Assembly: GCA_021155195.1 (NCBI GenBank)
Contig: JAJNPV010000017.1
Coordinates: forward strand, 248,001 to 312,000
DNA: 64,000 nucleotides
From: Ohtaekwangia sp.
GTDB lineage: Bacteria; Bacteroidota; Bacteroidia; Cytophagales; Cyclobacteriaceae
Direction: 5' to 3'
Of this stretch, positions 7,316-14,969 are shown piece after piece. The notes beneath the pieces are model-generated. The model was not told the origin of the DNA. It saw only the letters and a program-made list of their open reading frames with translations, and did no database searches. How positions within the stretch are numbered: the stretch's first letter is position 1; every line of letters starts with the position of its first letter. A program made the translations under genes and the position numbers.

Positions 7316-9277
7316 TTAGATATCAATCCGGGCATACTTGGCATTCTTTTCAATAAACTCCCTGCGAGGGGCAACTTCATCACCCATCAACATGGAAAAT
7401 AAATGATCTGCTTCAGCGGCAGATTCGATGTTTACTTTTTTTAATGTTCGTCTTGTTGGGTCCATCGTAGTTGACCAAAGTTGCTCAGGGTTCATTTCAC
7501 CCAATCCCTTATAGCGTTGAACAGCAACACTATCTTCATTGCCCCCCTTACTTAACTCTTTTACAATCGCTTCACGCTCATCTTCTGTCCAACAATATCG
7601 CTCTTCACGTCCTTTCTTGAGAAGGTATAACGGAGGCAATGCAATGTATACGTAACCTTGTTCGATCAAGTCGCGCATGTAACGAAAGAAGAAAGTCAAA
7701 ATTAACGTACGGATGTGACTTCCGTCAACGTCCGCATCAGTCATAATAATAACTTTATGATATCTTAACTTAACCAGGTTAAGCGCCTTGTTATCTTCTG
7801 CCGTTCCGAAGCTAACTCCCAAAGCGGTGATCATATTTTTTATTTCCTCATTTTCATAAATCTTATGCTCCTGAGCTTTCTCCACGTTGAGGATTTTTCC
7901 CCGTAAGGGTAAAATGGCCTGAAAGTTTCTATCGCGACCTTGCTTTGCTGAGCCACCGGCCGAATCACCTTCAACCAGATACAGTTCACAAATGCCTGGA
8001 TCAGAACTGGCGCAATCGGCTAGCTTACCCGGCAAACCTGTACCTGAGAGTACATTTTTACGTTGCACCATTTCACGTGCCTTACGAGCCGCAATGCGAG
8101 CCTGGGCAGCAAGAATAACCTTGCTAATGATCAACTTGGCCTCTTTAGGGTGTTCTTCCAGATAATGTTGAAGAACTTCGCCCACAGCCGTATCTACTGC
8201 GCCCATTGCCTCCGAATTACCCAATTTGGTTTTGGTTTGTCCTTCAAACTGTGGTTCGGCTACTTTTACTGAAATAACTGCTGTAAGACCCTCGCGAAAA
8301 TCATCTCCACTGATTTCAATTTTTGCTTTCTCCAGCAAACCTGACTTATCCGCATAGCTTTTTAACGTACGTGTGAGTGCCCGCCTGAAGCCGGCCACGT
8401 GCGTACCGCCTTCATGGGTGTTAATGTTGTTGACGTATGATACCAGATTTTCGCTATAGGAGGTGTTGTAGTTTAATGCAACCTGTACAGGAATCTCGCT
8501 TTTATCATTCTCTATGTAGATTGGAGCCGGAATTAATCGTTCGCGGGTAGAATCCAGATAATCAACAAACTCACTCAATCCACCTACTGATAAAAAAGCG
8601 GCAGATTTAGCAGCCCCATTCTCATCTATATCGCGCAGGTCTTTTAAGTTAAGTTTAATTCCAGGGTTTAGAAATGCCAACTCACGCATACGAGTTGCTA
8701 CAGTCTCAAAATTATATTCGGTGGTTAATGTAAATACTTCGGCATCTGGCTTAAAATGAATGGTTGTCCCATTTTTGTCAGATTCCCCGACAACACGAAC
8801 CGAATATTGAGGGACACCACGATGGTATTCTTGTTCAAAGATCTTTCCTTCTCTGTAGATGGTTGCCTTCAAAACAGATGACAACGCATTAACACAGGAA
8901 ACTCCCACACCATGAAGACCGCCTGATACTTTATACGATCCCTTATCGAACTTCCCTCCTGCATGAAGTACCGTCATTACTACTTCAAGTGCCGATCGCT
9001 TTTCCTTTTCGTGCATATCAGTAGGAATTCCCCTACCGTTGTCCTCTACCGTTACTGAATTATCTTCATTGATGGTAACATCAATGGTATCGCAATGCCC
9101 GGCTAGTGCCTCATCAATCGAGTTATCCACTACTTCCCAAACCAAATGATGGAGGCCTTTTACACCAATATCGCCTATATACATGGCAGGCCTTTTTCGC
9201 ACCGCCTCTAAACCTTCTAAAACCTGAATATTACTAGCTGAATAGTTAGTTTCCTTCTTTGCTTTTTCTTCGCTCAT
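7316..9277 (-). CDS. gyrB: DNA gyrase subunit B
   Basis: The 653-residue protein is the ATPase subunit of DNA gyrase. In order: GHKL ATPase domain with VVDNSIDEALAG near 50 and DNGRGIP near 80, the transducer domain, then the TOPRIM domain with LVEGDSAGGSAKQGRDR and the metal-binding DADVDGSHIRTL, and the C-terminal QRYKGLGEMNPEQLW. The length is that of the short gyrB form lacking the gamma-proteobacterial insertion. TopoIV subunit ParE is the main alternative, but the C-terminal motifs and length favour GyrB. The ATG at 9277 has no Shine-Dalgarno sequence. A perfect TAnnTTTG box lies 19 bases upstream. Confidence 0.95.
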   Translation of the reverse strand: MSEEKAKKETNYSASNIQVLEGLEAVRKRPAMYIGDIGVKGLHHLVWEVVDNSIDEALAGHCDTIDVTINEDNSVTVEDNGRGIPTDMHEKEKRSALEVVMTVLHAGGKFDKGSYKVSGGLHGVGVSCVNALSSVLKATIYREGKIFEQEYHRGVPQYSVRVVGESDKNGTTIHFKPDAEVFTLTTEYNFETVATRMRELAFLNPGIKLNLKDLRDIDENGAAKSAAFLSVGGLSEFVDYLDSTRERLIPAPIYIENDKSEIPVQVALNYNTSYSENLVSYVNNINTHEGGTHVAGFRRALTRTLKSYADKSGLLEKAKIEISGDDFREGLTAVISVKVAEPQFEGQTKTKLGNSEAMGAVDTAVGEVLQHYLEEHPKEAKLIISKVILAAQARIAARKAREMVQRKNVLSGTGLPGKLADCASSDPGICELYLVEGDSAGGSAKQGRDRNFQAILPLRGKILNVEKAQEHKIYENEEIKNMITALGVSFGTAEDNKALNLVKLRYHKVIIMTDADVDGSHIRTLILTFFFRYMRDLIEQGYVYIALPPLYLLKKGREERYCWTEDEREAIVKELSKGGNEDSVAVQRYKGLGEMNPEQLWSTTMDPTRRTLKKVNIESAAEADHLFSMLMGDEVAPRREFIEKNAKYARIDI

Positions 9278-9296
9278 TTTGGATTTTTATAACCTT

Positions 9297-9304
9297 CAAA
9301 AATA
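9297..9304 (-). promoter_or_regulatory. Putative -7 element for gyrB
   Basis: On the minus strand TATTTTTG fits TAnnTTTG and lies 19 bases before the gyrB start. It is part of a 17-base string (9296-9312) that recurs exactly upstream of the methyltransferase at 59101, again as the -7 region. The 162-base gap to the divergent LRR gene holds nothing else I could identify. Confidence 0.45.
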
Positions 9305-9439
9305 AGGTTTTCATTAGCGTTTTCCGCATTTTACTACCTATAAAACTAAAGTATTTTTTCCTTTAAGGAGATTGATTTTTATACCCCTTTACAATAACCA
9401 ACTAATTTTTTAGTTTTAGTAAATATTCACCCAAATGCC

Positions 9440-10816
9440 ATGAAAAAATTAGCATTGTTATTATCATTATTGGTGGCCGTTCATGTTGGGTTCTCTCAAA
9501 AAGTTATCACCCCACAAAAGCCAATAAGGTATCCTTATTTTGAATCGAAAGAGGATTCAGTTGCTTATGCTTCGTTAGGGAAAAAATTAAGAGAAATATA
9601 CTCATCAAAAGAGGTTGACCATCACCTCATTGATAGTCTTTCTAAACTATACGCTTCCCTCGAAAAGAAAATGGTTATGCGATCCTATTATCAACCAAGT
9701 GAAGAATTCACTCCGTGGGAAAAGGTGGTTGAGCAAAACTTATTTGAGGAAGTTAAGTTGATAAGTTTTTATTCCACCACTTATACCCAGTTACCCAAAT
9801 TATTAACCTCCTGCAAAAATGTTGAAGCTATTGAGTTGGTTAACACAAGCATTAAAAATATCCCTGAAAAATTAGCTCAATTAACAAAACTGAAAACAAT
9901 ATTGGTTTATGATTCCCGCACTGATTTTAAGATAGCGAAAAACCGTTCACTTCAAACAGTAGTTGTAAGAGGAGGAAAACAACAACGTCACTTTGCAAGA
10001 TTAAAGAATTTAGAGAAGCTGGATCTCTCTTCCTGCAACCTGACAAGCATTCCAAAGAAGTTACATAGAAATTCGCATCTTAAAAATCTATTGCTTAATC
10101 AGAACTCAATTAATCTTTCTGCTACAAAGTCCAAAGCCAATTATCGCTTGGAAAAGATTGAGATGAAGGAAAATAAGTTGACTGAAATACCGGATGTAAT
10201 CGCCAAGTTTCCAAACTTAAAAAGTCTTGTATTCAATGGCAATGCAATAGCTAAAGTATCACCCGCTATTGCACAGTTAACCAACCTTGAACAGCTCTCC
10301 TTCTACAAAAATAATTTGAAGTCAATTCCCGAAGGAATTTATTCCCTTTCAAACCTTAAAGAAATTGATTTATACTACAATGAAATAGAGCGGATTGATG
10401 AACAAATCTCTAACCTTCAAAATCTGGAAGTACTTTATCTTTCAAATAATCGCCTGTTTTCTATTCCTGAAAGCCTGAGTTCGTTACCCAAGCTTGAACA
10501 GCTATACTTATCCAACAATCAATTGAGTGATCTTCCTGTAAGCCTTGCCAGCCTTGAAAAATTAAAGGTGTTACGAATCAATAATAACCATTTACTACAA
10601 GCCAAGGATTTGGCTAAACTAGCAAGACTAGAAAATTTAGACATTTCTTCGAATCAAATTTCGGAGTTACCTAATGGGATTGAACAACTTGTTTCATTGA
10701 AACTCTTAGTACTGGTAAACAATCCGTGGGACGAAGCAACACGTGCTAATTTACCTGAATTGACAAAACAATTGCGTGAACGAGAGATAATTGTTCAAGT
10801 TGAAGAAGAATGGTAA
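9440..10816 (+). CDS. Secreted leucine-rich repeat protein
   Basis: The 458-residue protein starts with a signal peptide (KKLALLLSLLVAVHVGFSQ, cleavage near residue 19). An acidic/charged region of about 75 residues follows. From about residue 105 to 440 there are roughly a dozen leucine-rich repeats of about 23 residues with the pattern LxxLxLxxNxLxxIP, e.g. LEQLYLSNNQLSDLPVSLAS. One repeat around residues 145-165 is irregular. No catalytic domain, membrane anchor or T9SS tail is visible, so it is probably periplasmic or surface-located. LRR proteins bind other proteins; the partner here is unknown. It is transcribed away from gyrB and converges on PPK2. Confidence 0.85.
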   Translation: MKKLALLLSLLVAVHVGFSQKVITPQKPIRYPYFESKEDSVAYASLGKKLREIYSSKEVDHHLIDSLSKLYASLEKKMVMRSYYQPSEEFTPWEKVVEQNLFEEVKLISFYSTTYTQLPKLLTSCKNVEAIELVNTSIKNIPEKLAQLTKLKTILVYDSRTDFKIAKNRSLQTVVVRGGKQQRHFARLKNLEKLDLSSCNLTSIPKKLHRNSHLKNLLLNQNSINLSATKSKANYRLEKIEMKENKLTEIPDVIAKFPNLKSLVFNGNAIAKVSPAIAQLTNLEQLSFYKNNLKSIPEGIYSLSNLKEIDLYYNEIERIDEQISNLQNLEVLYLSNNRLFSIPESLSSLPKLEQLYLSNNQLSDLPVSLASLEKLKVLRINNNHLLQAKDLAKLARLENLDISSNQISELPNGIEQLVSLKLLVLVNNPWDEATRANLPELTKQLREREIIVQVEEEW

Positions 10817-10826
10817 ACCACCGTTA

Positions 10827-11756
10827 TCAGCCTTTTCTTTTTTTAGGTTTATCAGAGTCAGGCTCCGTCATCAACTGAACCTTTGCTTTTTGAAGTTCTT
10901 CCTTTTGAGCCTGGTTTACAACCGGATAATTTATTTTCAAGGTGGCAAACTTCTGGGCAATAATAGAAGCGATAGCGAGTCGCGTGAACCACTTATCATC
11001 AGCGGGTATTACATGCCACGGGGCGTAGTTGGTAGAGGTGGCACTCAATGCATCTTCGTAAGCTTTTTGATAGTCATCCCAAAACCCACGCTCTTTTAAA
11101 TCCGATAAAGAAAATTTCCAGTTTTTGCTTGCGTCATCTATGCGTTCCAAAAATCTTTTCTTTTGCTCCTTCTTTGAAACATTTAGAAAGAACTTAAGGA
11201 TAATCGTTCCATTATCAGTCAGGTTTTTCTCAAATCGTCTGATCTGTTTATATCGCTGTTGCCAAAATTTATCGTTTATATTTTTTATGGATTCAATACC
11301 TGGAATACGTTCATTAAGAATCCATTCCGGATGAACTTTTGTAACCAACACGTTTTCGTAATGCGATCGGTTATGGATCGCAATTTCGCCACGCGAAGGC
11401 AAGGCCAACTCATGCCGCCAAAAGTAATCATGATCCAGTTCATGAGAAGTCGGTGCTTTGAAGCTATAAACTTTTACACCTAAAGGATTGAACCCAGACA
11501 TAATGTGTTTCACCGCCCCATCTTTACCGGCAGCATCCATAGCCTGAAAAATGATTAGCACGCTATAGCGATTATGCGCGTATAACATGTCCTGCACTTC
11601 GGCCAAATGCTTTCTGCCGTTTTCCAATAACAATTCAGAATCGGCTTTATTTAGGGCTTTCCCCTTATATTCTGTATCAAAGTCTTTAAGTTTTATCCTT
11701 TTTTCAGGTTTGACCAGATACTTTTTCAACTGAATTAAGTTCTTATCTGTTATCAT
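10827..11756 (-). CDS. ppk2: Polyphosphate kinase 2, class III type
   Basis: The 309-residue protein is a PPK2-family polyphosphate:nucleotide phosphotransferase. It has the Walker A-like motif FQAMDAAGKDG near residue 70, then SFKAPTSHELDHDYFWRHE, and the Walker B/lid region IAIHNRSHYENVLVTKVHPE. The NRSHYE version, rather than the DRSWYNR seen in class I, points to class III enzymes, which use polyphosphate to phosphorylate both AMP and ADP; a characterised member comes from Cytophaga hutchinsonii. With ppx and ppk1 it makes three polyphosphate genes within 7.5 kb. The C-terminus is basic (DSDKPKKRKG). Class assignment is by motif only. Confidence 0.9.
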   Translation of the reverse strand: MITDKNLIQLKKYLVKPEKRIKLKDFDTEYKGKALNKADSELLLENGRKHLAEVQDMLYAHNRYSVLIIFQAMDAAGKDGAVKHIMSGFNPLGVKVYSFKAPTSHELDHDYFWRHELALPSRGEIAIHNRSHYENVLVTKVHPEWILNERIPGIESIKNINDKFWQQRYKQIRRFEKNLTDNGTIILKFFLNVSKKEQKKRFLERIDDASKNWKFSLSDLKERGFWDDYQKAYEDALSATSTNYAPWHVIPADDKWFTRLAIASIIAQKFATLKINYPVVNQAQKEELQKAKVQLMTEPDSDKPKKRKG

Positions 11757-11876
11757 ATTGGCAAGTGGGTTAAGTCTCTAAGCTAACAAATACACGCTAA
11801 CTAGATTATGAATTTTGTAGCTTTTTAGGAAAAAGTTACTTTCCACAGCATTTTTTGGGCGAATATTATTAAATTG

Positions 11877-12359
11877 ATGGAGGTTCAATCAAAAACACAG
11901 CGTGTGAAAAAAGTGATTCTGATTTTTCTTCTTTTCGCTATCGGGCTAAATTCATCACTAGCACAAGATGAAGAAGCAATTAAAGATGTGATTGCTCAGG
12001 AAACTTCGGCCTTTATGAATGTGGATTATAAAAATTGGGCCGACACATGGTTGAAGGTTCCTTATGCTTACCGAAGTTACTCAGATGCTACTACAACAAC
12101 ATACACAGAAGGATGGGAAGAGTTAAACAAGACTTTTGCCGATTACTTTAAAACAGCCAGGCCTGCTAACTCAGAAATAATAAATGATTGGATTGAAATT
12201 AAAATTTTTGCCAATGGTGCGTACGTTCGTTTTACCCAAAAAATAAAAGATAATATAGAACTGGAAGAGACAAGTCAAGTACGCGTATTGGAAAAGCAAG
12301 ACGGAAAATGGAAAATTGTTTGCCTATCGGCAATTGCTAAAAGTGAAGCTATTAATTAA
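11877..12359 (+). CDS. Secreted SnoaL/NTF2-like protein (copy 1)
   Basis: The 160-residue protein has a short basic start, a signal peptide ending near SSLAQDEE and one small alpha+beta domain of the NTF2/SnoaL superfamily: an N-terminal helix (AIKDVIAQETSAFMNVDYKNWADTWL), a strand pair around YTEGWEEL, and a C-terminal VRVLEKQDGKWKIVCLSAI strand typical of DUF4440-like members. No catalytic residues could be assigned. ATG 11877 was chosen over the TTG one codon upstream; GTG 11904 is an equally plausible start directly before the signal peptide. It is followed by a paralogue of the same layout. Confidence 0.75.
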   Translation: MEVQSKTQRVKKVILIFLLFAIGLNSSLAQDEEAIKDVIAQETSAFMNVDYKNWADTWLKVPYAYRSYSDATTTTYTEGWEELNKTFADYFKTARPANSEIINDWIEIKIFANGAYVRFTQKIKDNIELEETSQVRVLEKQDGKWKIVCLSAIAKSEAIN

Positions 12360-12402
12360 AGAAGGATTTACTCAACTAATTCTTATACTAACCATACGTC
12401 CC

Positions 12403-12900
12403 ATGAAAACCGTAAAATATTTATTTCTGGCAGGATTGTTTTCATTAATGATTTCATCACTGGCCGCACAGGATGCAAAAGAGGTTGCTGCTATAAAGGC
12501 AGTTATTGAAAAAGAAACTCAATCTTTTTTTAGTGTGAATAGAAAGGATTGGGAGGACAGTTGGCTGCAAACACCATATGCTTACTGGTCCTATTCAGAT
12601 TCAACAGGCACCAGTTTTATTGAGGGTTGGGCAGGAATCAAAAAATCATTTGACGAATATTTTACAACACACAAGGCTAGTCGTCAAATAGATGTTGCAC
12701 ATCAATCTTCCGCAGTTAAAATTGATCGTTCATATCAAAGTATTCGTGTTTATGGAAATGGCGCTTACGTGCGCTACACACAGCACGTGAAAGATGATAT
12801 CGACCGCGATGAAACATCGCAAGTTCGGATTCTGGAGAAGAAAGATGGGAAGTGGAAAATAGTATGCGTGGGTGCGATCGCTTCATACCCCAAGGAGTAA
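12403..12900 (+). CDS. Secreted SnoaL/NTF2-like protein (copy 2)
   Basis: This is a tandem paralogue of the preceding gene, 165 residues long. It shares the signal peptide layout (KTVKYLFLAGLFSLMISSLAAQ), the helix with FFSVNRKDWEDSWLQTPYAYWSYSDS, GNGAYVRYTQHVKDDI, and the terminal RILEKKDGKWKIVC strand. Compared with copy 1 it has an insertion of about ten residues before the GNGAYVR strand (HQSSAVKIDRSYQ region). The frame is open upstream to 12316, but ATG 12403 precedes a clean signal peptide and avoids overlap with copy 1. Function unknown; presumably periplasmic or secreted. Confidence 0.78.
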   Translation: MKTVKYLFLAGLFSLMISSLAAQDAKEVAAIKAVIEKETQSFFSVNRKDWEDSWLQTPYAYWSYSDSTGTSFIEGWAGIKKSFDEYFTTHKASRQIDVAHQSSAVKIDRSYQSIRVYGNGAYVRYTQHVKDDIDRDETSQVRILEKKDGKWKIVCVGAIASYPKE

Positions 12901-12907
12901 TCCTAAT

Positions 12908-13276
12908 TTAATACTGGCCTGATCGAAGCATAACAAGGGTACAGGCTTGCAAAGCTTCTACCCCAGATGCTTCCAGTAGTTTTTCAAACTCATCATTTTC
13001 AGTGCCTGGATTAAAGATTACGCGTTTTGGTTTTAGACTAAGAATGTAATCATAGTGCTCCGGTTGATGTTGTGGCCCGATATACAGTGTAACGGTATCC
13101 ACATCTTGAATTATAGGGCGATTGTAGATAGGAAGTATTTTTTCTCCATACACTTCGCCTTGCTTTATTCCAACGGGCACAATTGGGTAATTATATTCTG
13201 TTAACATACCCGCTGCCAGATACGCATAACGGGATGGATTTGTAGTAGCACCTATAATTACTGTTTTCTTACTCAT
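12908..13276 (-). CDS. CoA-binding domain protein
   Basis: The 122-residue protein is a single Rossmann-like CoA-binding domain (CoA_binding_2 family, YccU-like). It opens with KTVIIGATTNPSRYAYLAAGML, followed by VPVGIKQGEVYGEKI and the strand VTLYIGPQHQPEHYDYIL. This matches the nucleotide-binding half of succinyl-CoA ligase alpha without the catalytic part. Homologues are soluble and of unknown physiological role. Its start overlaps the end of the flavoprotein gene by 8 bases, so the two are co-transcribed. Confidence 0.85.
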   Translation of the reverse strand: MSKKTVIIGATTNPSRYAYLAAGMLTEYNYPIVPVGIKQGEVYGEKILPIYNRPIIQDVDTVTLYIGPQHQPEHYDYILSLKPKRVIFNPGTENDEFEKLLEASGVEALQACTLVMLRSGQY

Positions 13277-14858
13277 GTTTATTTACATTCAAATATTTTT
13301 TAACAACCGCTTCTGCACACCGTTCGCCATCCATTGCAGCAGAAACAATTCCACCTGCATACCCTGCTCCCTCTCCGCAAGGAAAAAGTCGTTTCGTTTG
13401 AACGTGTTCAAGTGTTTCCTTATCGCGGGGAACACGAACCGATGATGAGGTTCTACTTTCAACACCAACAATCTGAGCTTCGTTCGTTAAGTAGCCATGC
13501 ATTTTAGTTCCAAAATTTTTAAACCCTTGCCTTAGGCCATCAGTAATAAAACCGGGAAGTACCTCCTTCATATCAACGGACTTTAAACCAGGCTGGTATG
13601 AAGTCTCTAACAATGAACCAGAAACCTTTCGATTCACAAAATCAACCAACCGCTGCGCGGGAGCTACTTGTGTACCACCACCCAAATCACATGCTCTCTT
13701 TTCTATCTCAGCCTGAAAATACATTCCCGCCAAGGGACCGAACTTATGATATGCTTTAAAGTCTGATTCCTCTACCGAAACTACAATGCCTGAATTTGAA
13801 TATTTTGAATCTCTTCGCGATGGACTCATACCGTTTACAACGACCTCACCTTGCTGCGTAGCGGCAGGAACGATAAACCCGCCCGGGCACATACAAAAAG
13901 AAAAAACACCTCGCTCCTTTCCATTAACATAAGCTTGATGAACCAAAGCGTAAGAAGAAGCCGGAAGAAATTCATCGCGGTCACCCGTGCAATGATACTG
14001 TATCTGATCAATTAGATTTTGACTATGCTCTACGCGAACACCGAGCGCAAATGGTTTTGCTTCAATCAAAATCTGCTTATCGTGAAGCAATTGAAAAATG
14101 TCGCGCGCAGAATGTCCGGTTGCCAAAATCACTCCGCTTGCTTCAAATCGGTTTCCCGCTTGTGTGATTATACCTTTTACTTCTCCACCTGATAAAATCA
14201 AATCCTGAACTCTCGTCTCGAAATGAATTTCGCCCCCTGCATTTAAAATGCTTTCGCGAAGAGCTGCAACTAATTGAGGTAATTTATTTGTGCCAATGTG
14301 AGGATGCGCATCAAACAGGATATCTTCAGATGCACCATGCGCCACTAATATTTCTAAAATACGTTTTACATCGCCACGCTTCTTAGAGCGAGTATACAGT
14401 TTACCATCGGAATACGTGCCAGCTCCGCCCTCTCCAAAACAATAATTGGAGTCTGAGTCTACAAGATGTTGTTTATTGATTGCTGCGATATCGCGCCTGC
14501 GGGTTTTCACATCTTTGCCACGCTCAAACAGCACTGGTTTTACTCCTAACTCAATTAAGCGAATGGCAGCAAACAAACCTGCCGGGCCTGCACCCACAAT
14601 AATTACTGATTTAGCTTTGGAAACATTGTGATAGTTTTTATGATAGGTTGTGCCTTTTAAAGCCTCAGCAGCAGGCACAATCTCCACCAAGACCTTAACA
14701 ACCACTTTTCTTCCCCGGGCATCGATGGAACGCTTGAGTGGATTTATTAAAACACTTCCATCATCCGGTAATTTCAGTTTTGAAAAAAGCGTGCTTTTAA
14801 ACGTAAGCTCATCAAAAGCTTCTTGTGGATTTAACTGTAGTTCTATTGTCTTGTTCAT
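13269..14858 (-). CDS. FAD-dependent dehydrogenase (COG2509-like)
   Basis: The 529-residue protein has an N-terminal extension of about 85 residues, then the dinucleotide-binding motif VIIVGAGPAGLFAAIRLIELG and FERGKD, next CFGEGGAGTYSDGKLYTRSK, and a second FAD contact near the C-terminus, RLFPCGEGAGYAGGIVSAAMDG. This order matches the large, poorly characterised COG2509 family of FAD-dependent oxidoreductases present in many bacteria. No signal or membrane segment is seen, so it should be cytosolic. The substrate is unknown. The gene is followed by a small CoA-binding protein in an overlapping arrangement, a hint but no proof of a linked role. Confidence 0.85.
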   Translation of the reverse strand: MNKTIELQLNPQEAFDELTFKSTLFSKLKLPDDGSVLINPLKRSIDARGRKVVVKVLVEIVPAAEALKGTTYHKNYHNVSKAKSVIIVGAGPAGLFAAIRLIELGVKPVLFERGKDVKTRRRDIAAINKQHLVDSDSNYCFGEGGAGTYSDGKLYTRSKKRGDVKRILEILVAHGASEDILFDAHPHIGTNKLPQLVAALRESILNAGGEIHFETRVQDLILSGGEVKGIITQAGNRFEASGVILATGHSARDIFQLLHDKQILIEAKPFALGVRVEHSQNLIDQIQYHCTGDRDEFLPASSYALVHQAYVNGKERGVFSFCMCPGGFIVPAATQQGEVVVNGMSPSRRDSKYSNSGIVVSVEESDFKAYHKFGPLAGMYFQAEIEKRACDLGGGTQVAPAQRLVDFVNRKVSGSLLETSYQPGLKSVDMKEVLPGFITDGLRQGFKNFGTKMHGYLTNEAQIVGVESRTSSSVRVPRDKETLEHVQTKRLFPCGEGAGYAGGIVSAAMDGERCAEAVVKKYLNVNKHE

Positions 14859-14913
14859 ATTACGGAAAGGTATTTATCCCTTCAAACTTAAAAGTCGGCA
14901 GTAGCACAGATTT

Positions 14914-14954
14914 CAGTAGGCAGTAATGTAATGAAAACTGATTACTGTCTACTG
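14914..14954. repeat. Inverted repeat / hairpin between two leftward genes
   Basis: The 111-base gap contains a 14-base arm CAGTAGGCAGTAAT (14914-14927) and its near-perfect complement ATTACTGTCTACTG (14941-14954), separated by 13 bases. The single discordant pair is G·U when read on the plus strand. Flanking bases repeat the same theme (GGCAGTAG at 14897; CTGCTTACTAC after the second arm). It lies directly after the stop of the repeat/barrel gene, so it could act as a terminator, but there is no U-run. It resembles small intergenic palindromes scattered in Bacteroidota genomes. Confidence 0.6.
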
Positions 14955-14969
14955 CTTACTACCCTAGAA

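Noticed and set aside
12316..12402. Longer N-terminus for the second SnoaL-like protein
   Set aside because: It would put a second hydrophobic stretch before the clean signal peptide and overlap the first copy.
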